Assembly: GCF_947502895.1 (NCBI RefSeq)
Contig: NZ_CANNBM010000002.1
Span: 558,001-622,000 of the forward strand
Direction of reading: 5' to 3'
DNA from: an uncultured Sulfitobacter sp.
GTDB lineage: Bacteria; Pseudomonadota; Alphaproteobacteria; Rhodobacterales; Rhodobacteraceae
DNA: 64,000 bases
Below the pieces are notes generated by a model. It saw nothing but the letters and a program-made list of their open reading frames with translations, did no database searches and was not told the DNA's origin. The translations under genes and the position numbers were made by a program. This document shows positions 16,288 to 24,653 of the stretch, in pieces. Position 1 is the stretch's first letter; every line of letters begins with the position of its first letter.

Positions 16288-16994
16288 TCCGCGCAAGCCT
16301 CATTGCCGCAGGGCTGGCCTGTGCCGCCCTGCCCGCCCACGCGATTGAATGTCGTCTGGCGCTGGCCTTGGCTATTGATGTGTCCAGCTCGGTCGACGCG
16401 GCCGAGGATGCGTTGCAACGCGGCGGCGTCGTCGCCGCCCTTACCGCGCCCGAGGTGCAAGAGGCGTTTTTCGAGGGTGATCTGCCTGTGGCGCTGGCCG
16501 TTTATGAGTGGTCAGGCCGCTATAATCAGGAAATGATCCTTGATTGGGTAATGATAGACAGCCCCGCCGCCCTGATCGGCGCTGCCGAAACCGTGGCCGC
16601 CTCCACGCGCAGCCACAATGATTTCCCGACCGCCATGGGCTATGCTTTGGGCTATGGCGCTAATCTGCTGGCGCGTGCGCCTGCATGTCTGCGCAAAACA
16701 CTGGATATGGCGGGGGATGGCATCAGCAACGAGGGCTTTCCCCCCGCAAGTGCCTACCGCGAATTTCCGTTTCAGGGCGTCACGGTCAACGGTCTGGTGG
16801 TGAATGCCGCTGATTTCGAGGGCGAGGTCGGGCTGATTGCCTTTTACCAAGGCGAGGTGATGCACGGCCCCGGTGCCTTTGTGGTGGTGGCAGACGGGTT
16901 TGCCGATTACGAGCGCGCGATGCGCCGCAAATTGGAACGTGAATTGGCGCCACCCGCCATTGGCGCGCTCGAGACACAAGGCGATGCAGGATGA
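16284..16994 (+). CDS. Secreted DUF1194 (vWA-like) protein, copy 1
   Basis: A 236-residue protein exported by a Sec signal peptide ending ALPAHA at residue 20. It carries a von Willebrand A-type MIDAS motif D32-V-S-S-S-V-D and the DUF1194 segment LDMAGDGISNEG, with VYEWSG between them. It probably binds divalent metal in the periplasm; partner unknown. The frame stays open upstream, but the GTG at 16284, overlapping the gloA stop, gives a proper signal peptide. Its stop overlaps the second DUF1194 gene as ATGA. Confidence 0.87.
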   Translation: MIRASLIAAGLACAALPAHAIECRLALALAIDVSSSVDAAEDALQRGGVVAALTAPEVQEAFFEGDLPVALAVYEWSGRYNQEMILDWVMIDSPAALIGAAETVAASTRSHNDFPTAMGYALGYGANLLARAPACLRKTLDMAGDGISNEGFPPASAYREFPFQGVTVNGLVVNAADFEGEVGLIAFYQGEVMHGPGAFVVVADGFADYERAMRRKLERELAPPAIGALETQGDAG

Positions 16995-17710
16995 AACCGA
17001 TGCGCGCGGCCCTTCTGGCGCTGCTGCTCGGCGCAATCGCTGCTCCCGCGCAGGCCGCTTGCCGTCAGGCGCTGGCACTGGGGCTTGATGTATCGGGATC
17101 GGTGGATGCGCGCGAATACCGCCTGCAGATGGGCGGTCTGGCGCAGGCCCTGAACAGTGCAGCAGTGCGCGCGGCCTTGCTGGAACAGCCGGAAACACCT
17201 GTTGAGATATTGGTCTATGAGTGGAGCGGACCAGAGGACAACGTGACGTTGGTGCCATGGACGCGGATCAGCACAGCAGCGGCACTGGACAGCGTGATTG
17301 CCACCCTTGGCACGGTCGAGCGGCGGAGCGATGCCACCCCCGGCACCGCACTGGGCGTGGCGATGATGCGTGGCGCGCAACATCTGGCGCAGCGCAGTAC
17401 CTGCTGGCGCAAAACACTGGATATTTCGGGCGACGGCAAAAGCAACCTTGGTCCCCGCCCCCGCAGCGTGAAACCGCAACTGGCAGATGCTGGCATCACG
17501 ATAAACGCGCTGGTAATCGGCGCGGACGATCCCGCAACAGGCGATGTGCGCCAGATCGAAATAGCCGAGCTAAGCGCCTATTTCCGTGCCGAAGTCATCC
17601 TCGGCCCCGACGCATTTATAGAAACCGCCTTGGGATTTGAGGATTATGCCGCAGCGATGGAGGCCAAGCTGCTGCGCGAGTTGGGCGGGCTGGTCCTGTC
17701 GCGCCGCTAG
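16991..17710 (+). CDS. Secreted DUF1194 (vWA-like) protein, copy 2
   Basis: A 239-residue paralogue of the gene before it, with a signal peptide ending APAQA, MIDAS motif D33-V-S-G-S-V-D, the VYEWSG segment and LDISGDGKSNLG. The two copies share architecture but differ widely in sequence, so the duplication is old. Translationally coupled to copy 1 by an ATGA overlap and convergent with ptsP, three bases from its stop. Function unknown; two divergent vWA proteins made in equal amounts could form a heterodimer. Confidence 0.87.
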   Translation: MKPMRAALLALLLGAIAAPAQAACRQALALGLDVSGSVDAREYRLQMGGLAQALNSAAVRAALLEQPETPVEILVYEWSGPEDNVTLVPWTRISTAAALDSVIATLGTVERRSDATPGTALGVAMMRGAQHLAQRSTCWRKTLDISGDGKSNLGPRPRSVKPQLADAGITINALVIGADDPATGDVRQIEIAELSAYFRAEVILGPDAFIETALGFEDYAAAMEAKLLRELGGLVLSRR

Positions 17711-17713
17711 CGG

Positions 17714-19954
17714 CTAGAACTGCGTGCGCAGGTACTCCATGATCGCAGGGCGCACCGACATGTCGCCATCTGTGCGCGCCTTTTCGATCACCGCTCGGAC
17801 TTCCCCCAAATCACAGCGCCGCAGCAGGCTTTTCACTGGTCCTATAGAGGCAGGGCGCATGGAAAGGGTACGCAGACCAATTGCGGCAAAACACAGTGCC
17901 TCAACGGGACGGCCCGCATCCTCGCCGCAAAACGACAAGGGCGTGCCAGTGGCGTCACAGCGTTCCACGATGCCCTCAAGAAAGGTCAGGAAACTCACGT
18001 TCAGCGTGTCATAGCGTTTGCGTACACGCTCGTTCTCCCTGTCGGCGGCAAAGAAAAACTGTTTCAGGTCATTGCCACCGATGGACAAAAACCCGACTTC
18101 CTCAAAAAATTTGTCAGGCGCAAAGGCAAGGCTGGGGGTCTCCAGCATCGCGCCCACTTCGATCTTTGACGGTATCTTGTGGCCCAGCTTCACCTCGGCG
18201 GCGATGGTCTTGTCCAGTTGCGCGCGTGCGGCGCGGTATTCCTCGAACTGTGCGACAAAGGGGAACATCACCGTCAGCGGCCCACCATCTGCGGCGCGCA
18301 AAAGCGCCTGCAACTGCATCCGCATGATGCCGGGCTTGTCCAGCCCCACACGGATCGCGCGCCAGCCCAATGCGGGGTTCGGCTCGTCGTTGGGCTTCAT
18401 ATAGGGCAGCACTTTGTCCGAGCCGATGTCGAGGGTGCGAAACACCACCCGCTTGCCCTGTGCGGCGTCCAGCACACGTTTGTAGAGCACACTTAGGTCC
18501 GCGCGGCGCGGCATCTGGTTGCGTACCAGAAATTGCAGTTCGGTGCGGAACAGGCCCACCCCCTCTGCCCCCGAGTTTTGCAGCGAAGGCAGATCCGCCA
18601 TCAGGCCCGCATTCATATGCAAGCCTATGGTATTGCCGCATTTTGTTTCGGCCCGCTTGTCACGGATCGAGGCATAGCGTTCCTGCGCAGCAGCCTGCAT
18701 GGCGATTTTGTCGCGAAAGGCCGTAACGACCATATCATCGGGGCGCAGATGCACCACGCCCTGTTCCCCGTCCACCATCACATGATCGCCGTTCAGCGCC
18801 TCGTTGGTGATGCGGCCCGCATGCACAATCAGCGGGATTGCCAGCGCACGCGCCACAATGGCCGCATGGCTGCCGACCGATCCCTGCTCCAGCACGATAC
18901 CACGCAGGCTGCGCCCGTATTCCAACAGCTCTGCAGGGCCGATGTTCCGCGCGACCAGGATCGGGTCGGCTGGCATCTCGGCGCCTGTATCACTGCCCTG
19001 CCCTGTCAGAATCCGAAGCAAACGGTTGCTCAGATCGTCCAGATCGCTGAGACGTTCGCGCATGTAGCTATCGGCAGACTGTCCGATCCGCGAGCGGGCC
19101 AGCGACTGTTCTTTTTCCACCGCCGCCTCGGCGGACAGGCCTTGGGTGATATCCGCCTGCATCCGGTTCATCCAACCTTTGGAATTGGCAAACATTCGGT
19201 AGGTCTGGATGACTTCCTGCTGGTCCTTGTCGCCCGCAGACATGGTAAGCATCTGGTCCACGCTCAGGCGCAGGGTATCGACAGCTTCGGTCAGGCGCTG
19301 TGCCTCACGATCGGGGTCATCCGCAATGGGGTTGGAGACGACGACACGCGGCTCATGCAGCCAAATATGACCCTCGGCCACACCCTCCTGGGCCACCGTG
19401 CCACGCATCAGCACCGGCTGGCTGTGGCGGGCCGACATGGCGGCCCCTTCACCCACAAATGCGCCCAGCTCTGTCATCTCGGCCAGCACCATGGCGACCA
19501 CTTCCAGCGCGTAAACCTCGTCTGTGTTGAATTCCCGTGCGGTTTTGGACTGCGCAACCAGCACGCCCAACGTATCGCCCAACCGCTGGATCGGCACACC
19601 AAGGAAGCTGGAGTAAATCTCCTCTCCCGTTTCGGGCATATAGCGAAAGCCCTTGGCCTGTGGCGCATCAGGCGTATTAATCACGCGGCGGCGTTTGGCC
19701 ACACGGCCCACCAGACCTTCGCCCATCTTCATGCGCGTCTGGTGTACGGCGTCCTTGTTCAAACCCTCGGTGGCGCAAAGCTCCAGCGTATCCTCGTCAC
19801 GGAACAGATAGATCGAGCAGACCTCACACCCCATCGAGGTGGCGATCAGATGGGTGATTTTATCCAGCCGCGCCTGACCTTCGTCATCGCCTGCCATCGC
19901 ATCCCGCAGACGGCCCAACAGCTTGCGACTGTCGCTTTCTGTACGTTCTTGCAT
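17714..19954 (-). CDS. ptsP: Phosphoenolpyruvate-protein phosphotransferase PtsP (EI-Ntr)
   Basis: A 746-residue enzyme I of the nitrogen-related phosphotransferase system. An N-terminal GAF domain (about 20-165) senses a small ligand, in enterics glutamine. The phospho-His domain has H363 in QGSVGSHAAIVARA, and the C-terminal PEP-binding barrel contains the GVGLFRTE and LSIGGNDLKQF motifs. It passes phosphate from PEP to NPr and then EIIA-Ntr, which regulate K+ uptake and carbon/nitrogen balance. It lies downstream of lysC, as often in alphaproteobacteria, separated by 193 bp with a tandem repeat. Confidence 0.96.
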   Translation of the reverse strand: MQERTESDSRKLLGRLRDAMAGDDEGQARLDKITHLIATSMGCEVCSIYLFRDEDTLELCATEGLNKDAVHQTRMKMGEGLVGRVAKRRRVINTPDAPQAKGFRYMPETGEEIYSSFLGVPIQRLGDTLGVLVAQSKTAREFNTDEVYALEVVAMVLAEMTELGAFVGEGAAMSARHSQPVLMRGTVAQEGVAEGHIWLHEPRVVVSNPIADDPDREAQRLTEAVDTLRLSVDQMLTMSAGDKDQQEVIQTYRMFANSKGWMNRMQADITQGLSAEAAVEKEQSLARSRIGQSADSYMRERLSDLDDLSNRLLRILTGQGSDTGAEMPADPILVARNIGPAELLEYGRSLRGIVLEQGSVGSHAAIVARALAIPLIVHAGRITNEALNGDHVMVDGEQGVVHLRPDDMVVTAFRDKIAMQAAAQERYASIRDKRAETKCGNTIGLHMNAGLMADLPSLQNSGAEGVGLFRTELQFLVRNQMPRRADLSVLYKRVLDAAQGKRVVFRTLDIGSDKVLPYMKPNDEPNPALGWRAIRVGLDKPGIMRMQLQALLRAADGGPLTVMFPFVAQFEEYRAARAQLDKTIAAEVKLGHKIPSKIEVGAMLETPSLAFAPDKFFEEVGFLSIGGNDLKQFFFAADRENERVRKRYDTLNVSFLTFLEGIVERCDATGTPLSFCGEDAGRPVEALCFAAIGLRTLSMRPASIGPVKSLLRRCDLGEVRAVIEKARTDGDMSVRPAIMEYLRTQF

Positions 19955-19972
19955 GGCGTTCCCAATTTTTGT

Positions 19973-20010
19973 TCAAGCCAGCCTATGCTCAAGCCAGTCT
20001 ATGCTCAAAG
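19973..20010. repeat. 16-bp tandem repeat upstream of ptsP
   Basis: Copies at 19973-19988 and 19989-20004 (TCAAGCCAGCCTATGC and the same with one C-to-T change), then a decayed third beginning TCAAAG. It starts 19 bp upstream of the ptsP ATG, so it lies in its leader or promoter. Confidence 0.75.
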
Positions 20011-20147
20011 CTGCTTATAAACCTCGCTCGCCCGAATGGGGAGAGGCAAATGCACAGCCAGAGCGAATGGCACAGACCAGAGCGGATTTTGCCGCAATAC
20101 AAGGCAACAAATCTACTGGATACGGACGACAAAAACGAAAAAAGGGC

Positions 20148-21386
20148 TTAGGCGACTTTGTCCAACTCGAACGCATCATGCAGCGCCTGCACGGCCAGCT
20201 CCATGTATTTGCGGTCGATCAATACGCTGATCTTGATCTCGGAGGTGGTGATGACTTTGATGTTCACACCTTCATCCGACAGCACTTTGAACATCTTGGC
20301 GGCAACACCCGTGTGGCTGCGCATCCCGATCCCCACCACAGAAACTTTTGCAACGCCCTCGTCCGCGATCAGTTCCTGATAGTTGATCACACCGTCATCT
20401 GCAGCTTTTTGCATGGCCGCATCGGCGCGTTTCACCTGATCTACGGGGCACGACCACGTCATGTCGGTGCGGCCTTCCTCGGCGATGTTTTGCACAATCA
20501 TGTCCACGTTGACACCACCATCGCTGAGCGCGGTAAAGATGCTGGCAGCGATGCCCGGGCGGTCAGCGACCGATACCAGCGTCATCTTTGCCTCGTCACG
20601 GCTGAACGCCACGCCTGCCACTACATTGCTTTCCATGATTTCCTCCTCGTCGCAGACGAGCGTACCAGCACCGTCGCTTTGTTCTTCAAAACTGCTCAGC
20701 ACGCGCAGTTTGACCTTGTAGCGCATCGCCAATTCAACCGAGCGCGTCTGCAAAACCTTGGCCCCAAGGCTCGCCAGTTCCAGCATTTCTTCAAAGCTGA
20801 TCTTGTCGAGCTTGCGCGCCTTGCTCTCGACCCGCGGGTCGGTGGTATAGACGCCGTCCACGTCTGTATAAATATCGCACCGCTCGGCCCCGAAGGACGC
20901 TGCAAAAGCCACAGCTGTCGTGTCAGACCCGCCGCGCCCCAGCGTGGTGATGCGGCCCTCGGGGCTGACACCCTGAAACCCTGCAACCACGGCGACCTTC
21001 ATGCCATCGGCGAATTTTGCCATGATGTTTGCGGGCGGAATATCTTCGATCCGCGCAGCCGAGTGCGCCGACGTGGTCTGCACCGGCACTTGCCAGCCTT
21101 GCCAGCTGCGCGCGGGTACGTCCATTTCCTGCAAGGTCAGCGCCATCAGGCCAGCTGTCACGTTCTCGCCCGATGACACAACCGCATCATATTCGCGCGC
21201 ATCATACAGCGCCGATGTCTCGCCAACCCAGCCGACCAGCTCGTTCGTCTTGCCCGACATGGCCGAAACGATGACAATCACGTCATAGCCCTTGGCCACT
21301 TCGACGCCCACGCGTTTGGCCGCACGGCGGATACGGTCAAGTGTGGCCACCGATGTGCCACCAAATTTCATAACCAATACAGGCAT
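20148..21386 (-). CDS. lysC: Aspartate kinase
   Basis: A 412-residue aspartokinase, the first enzyme of the aspartate pathway to lysine, threonine and methionine. The kinase domain starts VMKFGGTSV and contains GRGGSDTTAVA and YTDVDGVYTTDPR. Two C-terminal ACT domains (about 265-335 and 345-405; SVADRPGIAASIF and SVVGIGMRSHTGVA) bind the feedback inhibitors. An internal start for the beta subunit is common in this class but I did not define one. It precedes ptsP on the same strand. Confidence 0.97.
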   Translation of the reverse strand: MPVLVMKFGGTSVATLDRIRRAAKRVGVEVAKGYDVIVIVSAMSGKTNELVGWVGETSALYDAREYDAVVSSGENVTAGLMALTLQEMDVPARSWQGWQVPVQTTSAHSAARIEDIPPANIMAKFADGMKVAVVAGFQGVSPEGRITTLGRGGSDTTAVAFAASFGAERCDIYTDVDGVYTTDPRVESKARKLDKISFEEMLELASLGAKVLQTRSVELAMRYKVKLRVLSSFEEQSDGAGTLVCDEEEIMESNVVAGVAFSRDEAKMTLVSVADRPGIAASIFTALSDGGVNVDMIVQNIAEEGRTDMTWSCPVDQVKRADAAMQKAADDGVINYQELIADEGVAKVSVVGIGMRSHTGVAAKMFKVLSDEGVNIKVITTSEIKISVLIDRKYMELAVQALHDAFELDKVA

Positions 21387-21457
21387 CAGACCCCCGATCT
21401 TACCGCGCCTTTGTCACGCTGCGCCGCGTTTACGCCAGCGGGGGAACAGACGCAAGA

Positions 21458-22102
21458 TCAGTAGGGAAGTGTGGCGCCGTCCCATGCCTCAAAACAGCCC
21501 GTTGTCTCAAGGTTGAGGGCGGCAAACCGCGCGGTCAGCCCTGCAACCGACTGTTCCACCGTGATCGCTGCGGCCTCGCCGCCCATGTCGGTCTGCACCC
21601 AGCCAGGATGATAGATGCCCACGGCAATACCTTCGTCTTTCAGATCAAGCGCAAGGTTACGCCCAAGGTTGAGCACAGCCGCCTTGGACGAGCGGTAGAT
21701 GTAGCTGGCCCCGCCTGCCCGCTCGCTCGACCCCATCTGGGACGAGATGATGGCGATCCGCGGATTGCCAGCGCGGCGCAGATGCGGCAGCAGCGCCTGA
21801 ATGCTCAGGAAAACACCCGTGACATTGGTTGCAAAACTCTGCGCCCAGAGATCAACGCCATAGCCGGTATCAATATCGTTGCCACGGTCCAGAAATACGC
21901 CTGCATTGCACACCAGCAATTCCACCGCGCGATCGCCCAGCTTTTCGGCCATTTCAGTGTGGCTTGAGGGCTGGGTCACGTCCAGCGTGATATCCGCTGT
22001 AACGGAACGGCCTGTGCCCAACACATCGATGCCTTGGGCGCGGTAATGCTCGGCCAATCCCAGACCGATGCCGCGGCTTGCGCCTGTAATTACTACTGCC
22101 AT
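21458..22102 (-). CDS. Short-chain dehydrogenase/reductase (SDR)
   Basis: A 214-residue classical SDR with cofactor motif TGASRGIG at the N-terminus, LVCNAGVF (NNAG equivalent), a catalytic Ser in IISSQMGS, and Y-x-x-x-K as YRSSK. It reduces or oxidises an unknown carbonyl or alcohol with NAD(P)(H). Two starts are possible: 22102 (AAGGA eight bases upstream, protein MAVVITGASRG) and 22123 (AGGA seven upstream, seven residues longer). I favour 22102 for the usual SDR N-terminus. It stands between lysC and the DUF1178 gene, all on the minus strand. Confidence 0.9.
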   Translation of the reverse strand: MAVVITGASRGIGLGLAEHYRAQGIDVLGTGRSVTADITLDVTQPSSHTEMAEKLGDRAVELLVCNAGVFLDRGNDIDTGYGVDLWAQSFATNVTGVFLSIQALLPHLRRAGNPRIAIISSQMGSSERAGGASYIYRSSKAAVLNLGRNLALDLKDEGIAVGIYHPGWVQTDMGGEAAAITVEQSVAGLTARFAALNLETTGCFEAWDGATLPY

Positions 22103-22156
22103 GTCTAAATCCTTGTTCTGCATATTTTTTCCTGCCTCACGGGGATGCGGCAGGCG

Positions 22157-22597
22157 TTATTGCAATTTCTGTTTCGGCTTGAACGGCAGCGGCACAACAG
22201 GCACTCCCTCTTCGATCAGCGCGCGTGCCTCGGCAGCATTCGCCTCGCCATAAATCGACGTCTCTGGTGCGGTGCCTGCATGCATCTCGCGCGCTTTCTC
22301 GGCAAAATTTCCGCCCACATAGGTGGCGTTTTCCTCAACGGCGCGGCGCATTTCGGCCAATGCATGATCCGATGGCGGACCTTCGGGCGCCTGTGGCGCG
22401 TCTTGGGGCCGGGCGGCTGCAACGGGTGCTGTGGCCTTGACCACTTTGGGCGCCATCAGCGTTTTTTCGACCTCGCGCGCACCACATTCCGCACAGCTCA
22501 GATGCCCCGCAGCAGCCAGGGCGTCAAACGCCGCTGCCGACTGGAACCAGCTGTCAAACACATGCCCCTCCGGACATTTCAGCGCATAACGGATCAT
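22157..22597 (-). CDS. DUF1178 family protein
   Basis: A 146-residue cytoplasmic protein starting MIRYALKCPEGHVFDSWFQS, the hallmark of DUF1178. CPEGH and CAECG make a small zinc-ribbon-like N-terminal domain; a Pro/Ala-rich linker leads to a conserved C-terminal part (RRAVEENATYVG, EEGVPVVPLPF). Function unknown. The family often sits near glutamine amidotransferase-like or nitrilase genes; here it is with an SDR and a Nudix gene. The ATG at 22597, after GGGGGT, is preferred to the more distal in-frame start. Confidence 0.9.
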   Translation of the reverse strand: MIRYALKCPEGHVFDSWFQSAAAFDALAAAGHLSCAECGAREVEKTLMAPKVVKATAPVAAARPQDAPQAPEGPPSDHALAEMRRAVEENATYVGGNFAEKAREMHAGTAPETSIYGEANAAEARALIEEGVPVVPLPFKPKQKLQ

Positions 22598-22654
22598 ACT
22601 ACCCCCAAGATACTCGTTGGCCTGCATCACAATGTGGCATCACGGGGCGGCGGG

Positions 22655-23125
22655 TCAAGAAACCACTTCTTTCTTGGGCGGCTTGAAGCCTGTTATCAAA
22701 CGGCCCAGCTCGCGGTGCTTGACCATCCGCGCGGCTTTCTTGCGCGACACCCATTTGCGGCGGCGATCACGCGCCTCAGGGAATTTTTTGGCAACTTTTT
22801 GTACCTTTACAGGATAAAGCAAGGCCAGACAGGGGGTTGTATCCTGCCCCTCGCGCAAACGCTCGTAGGAATAGACCCCGATGCAATCCTCACCCTGATG
22901 GCCAATCACACCCGCCTCTTCCCACGCTTCGATCAGCGCACATTCACCCGGTGTCTTGCCGTCCATCGGCCAGCCCTTTGGCACGATCCAGCGTTTGCGG
23001 CGGCGTGAAGTAACCAACAGCACCTGCACCTTGCCGCGCTGCCTGCGCCAGCAAAGGGCGGCAAACTGCGTGCGCGCGCTGTCTTTTGTCCCACCATGCA
23101 GGGAGATCGGCATCTGGTTGCTCAT
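22655..23125 (-). CDS. Nudix hydrolase (DIPP-like)
   Basis: A 156-residue Nudix protein. The box reads GWPMDGKTPGEC...EAWEEAGV. Against G-x5-E-x7-REUxEExGU, the first Glu is Lys and the Arg is Ile, while the metal-binding core E-x-x-EE is kept, so hydrolysis remains plausible. The surrounding RRRKRWIVPKGWP resembles diphosphoinositol-polyphosphate-type Nudix enzymes. The substrate cannot be told. Divergent from modA. Confidence 0.88.
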   Translation of the reverse strand: MSNQMPISLHGGTKDSARTQFAALCWRRQRGKVQVLLVTSRRRKRWIVPKGWPMDGKTPGECALIEAWEEAGVIGHQGEDCIGVYSYERLREGQDTTPCLALLYPVKVQKVAKKFPEARDRRRKWVSRKKAARMVKHRELGRLITGFKPPKKEVVS

Positions 23126-23241
23126 CGTGCGACTGTTTCGCCTCTAACTGCTTTTTTTCTGATTATACCGCTAGTTCATTGCCATGACCAGCCTTGCCGC
23201 CTCTTGCGGGGCTGCGCCCGTTGGCGGATAGTCTGCGCCAT

Positions 23242-23964
23242 ATGCGCCGCGTGTTTTCCCTTCTCTTCGCAAGCCTGTGGTTTGCCCTGCCTGCGCTGGC
23301 GCAGCCTGTTACGGTTTTTGCCGCAGCCTCCCTACGCGACGCCCTGAGCGATATCGCCCAAAGCTATCCCGATAAGGTTACACTTTCGTTTGCGGGATCG
23401 GGCACAGTGGCGCGGCAGGTGGCAGCGGGCGCGCCTGCGGATGTGGTGGTGCTGGCACACCGCGATTGGGCTCTTTGGATGCAGGCCCAAGACCTCGTTC
23501 TGCCTGACAGCCTACGGGATGTGGCGGGCGGGCGTCTGGTTGTCGTGGGCGCAGCAGATGCACCAGATATCGCGCAGGCCAATACCGCCAGCCTGACGGC
23601 CGCCTTGAATGGCGGGCGAATTGCCATGGGCCAGCGCGATGGCGTACCTGCCGGAACATACGCACGCGAATGGCTAACCTCCATTGGTGCATGGCAGGCA
23701 TTGGCCCCGCAACTGGCCGAGACCGACAATGTCCGCGCAGCCCTCGCCCTTGTGGCCGCAGGGGCGGCCCCCTTGGGCGTGGTCTATGCCTCGGACGCTG
23801 TGGCAGAGCCGCGGGTGCGCATCGTCTATGACATCCCCGCTGCAACCCATAGCCCGATCCGCTATCCCGCCGCCGCTGCAACAGCGGCTGGCCGCGCATT
23901 TGTGGCCCATCTCACCACGCCCCAAGCTGCCCAAACATTTGCCAAGCACGGGTTTGCCCCATGA
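23242..23964 (+). CDS. modA: Molybdate ABC transporter substrate-binding protein
   Basis: A 240-residue periplasmic protein with a signal peptide (about 1-20, ending ALAQ). The mature start PVTVFAAASLRDAL, then FAGSGTVARQV and GVVYASDA, are typical of ModA, with the oxyanion-binding serines in AASL and GSG. It captures molybdate or tungstate for ModBC. An in-frame start 48 bases earlier exists, but the ATG at 23242 gives a normal signal peptide. Its stop overlaps modB (ATGA). I see no ModE/Mo-box in the 116 bp upstream. Confidence 0.94.
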   Translation: MRRVFSLLFASLWFALPALAQPVTVFAAASLRDALSDIAQSYPDKVTLSFAGSGTVARQVAAGAPADVVVLAHRDWALWMQAQDLVLPDSLRDVAGGRLVVVGAADAPDIAQANTASLTAALNGGRIAMGQRDGVPAGTYAREWLTSIGAWQALAPQLAETDNVRAALALVAAGAAPLGVVYASDAVAEPRVRIVYDIPAATHSPIRYPAAAATAAGRAFVAHLTTPQAAQTFAKHGFAP

Positions 23965-24653
23965 CCCTTGATGCCGTCGCATGGGACGCGCTGCGTCTGT
24001 CGCTCTGGGTGGCGGTCTGGGCAACAGTCATCGCTGTGCCGCTGGCCCTGTGGGTGGCGTGGATACTGGCACGGTGGGAGTTTCGCGGTAAATCCGTGCT
24101 CAACGCGCTGGTGCATCTGCCACTGGTCTTGCCCCCTGTGGTCACGGGCTATGTGCTGCTGGTCCTCTTTTCGCCCAGCGCCCCTGCGGGTGCGGCCCTT
24201 GCCACCATCGGGCTCACGCTGGCGTTCAAATGGACAGGCGCTGTGCTGGCGGCCATCGTCATGGGCTTTCCGTTGATGGTGCGCGCCATGCGCCTTGCCA
24301 TCGAAGCGGTGGACCCCAAGCTGGAGGAAGCCGCAGGCACGCTGGGTGCTGCGCGCGCCCAAGTGTTTGCCCGCGTCACCCTGCCCCTCATCGCGCCCGG
24401 TATCCTTGCGGGCGCCGTGATGGGCTTTGCCAAGGCGATGGGCGAATTCGGAGCCACCATCACCTTTGTCGCCAATATCCCCGGCCAGACGCAAACCCTG
24501 CCAATCGCCATCTGGACCGCCTTGCAAATTCCTGGCGGTGAAGGGGCGGCAGCAGCCATGGCGTTGCTGTCCTGTGCAGTGGCTTTCGGCGCGATATTTG
24601 CCTCCGAAGCGTTGGCCCGCCGTGTGGCGACCCGCATCGGGGGTGCCCAGTGA
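23961..24653 (+). CDS. modB: Molybdate ABC transporter permease
   Basis: A 230-residue inner-membrane permease with about five helices. The EAA loop contacting the ATPase reads EEAAGTLGAARAQVFARVTLPL, followed by PGILAGAVMGFAKAMGEFGATI, a strong ModB/CysT-type signature. It is coupled to modA by an ATGA overlap and to modC by a GTGA overlap. Confidence 0.95.
   Translation: MTLDAVAWDALRLSLWVAVWATVIAVPLALWVAWILARWEFRGKSVLNALVHLPLVLPPVVTGYVLLVLFSPSAPAGAALATIGLTLAFKWTGAVLAAIVMGFPLMVRAMRLAIEAVDPKLEEAAGTLGAARAQVFARVTLPLIAPGILAGAVMGFAKAMGEFGATITFVANIPGQTQTLPIAIWTALQIPGGEGAAAAMALLSCAVAFGAIFASEALARRVATRIGGAQ

Noticed and set aside
18533..20020. 495-codon plus-strand frame opposite ptsP
   Set aside because: Shadow of ptsP: no ribosome binding site and no family resemblance.
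23126..23241. Molybdenum cofactor riboswitch or ModE box upstream of modA
   Set aside because: I see no Moco-riboswitch core and no TATATA-type Mo-box; the region is too short and irregular.
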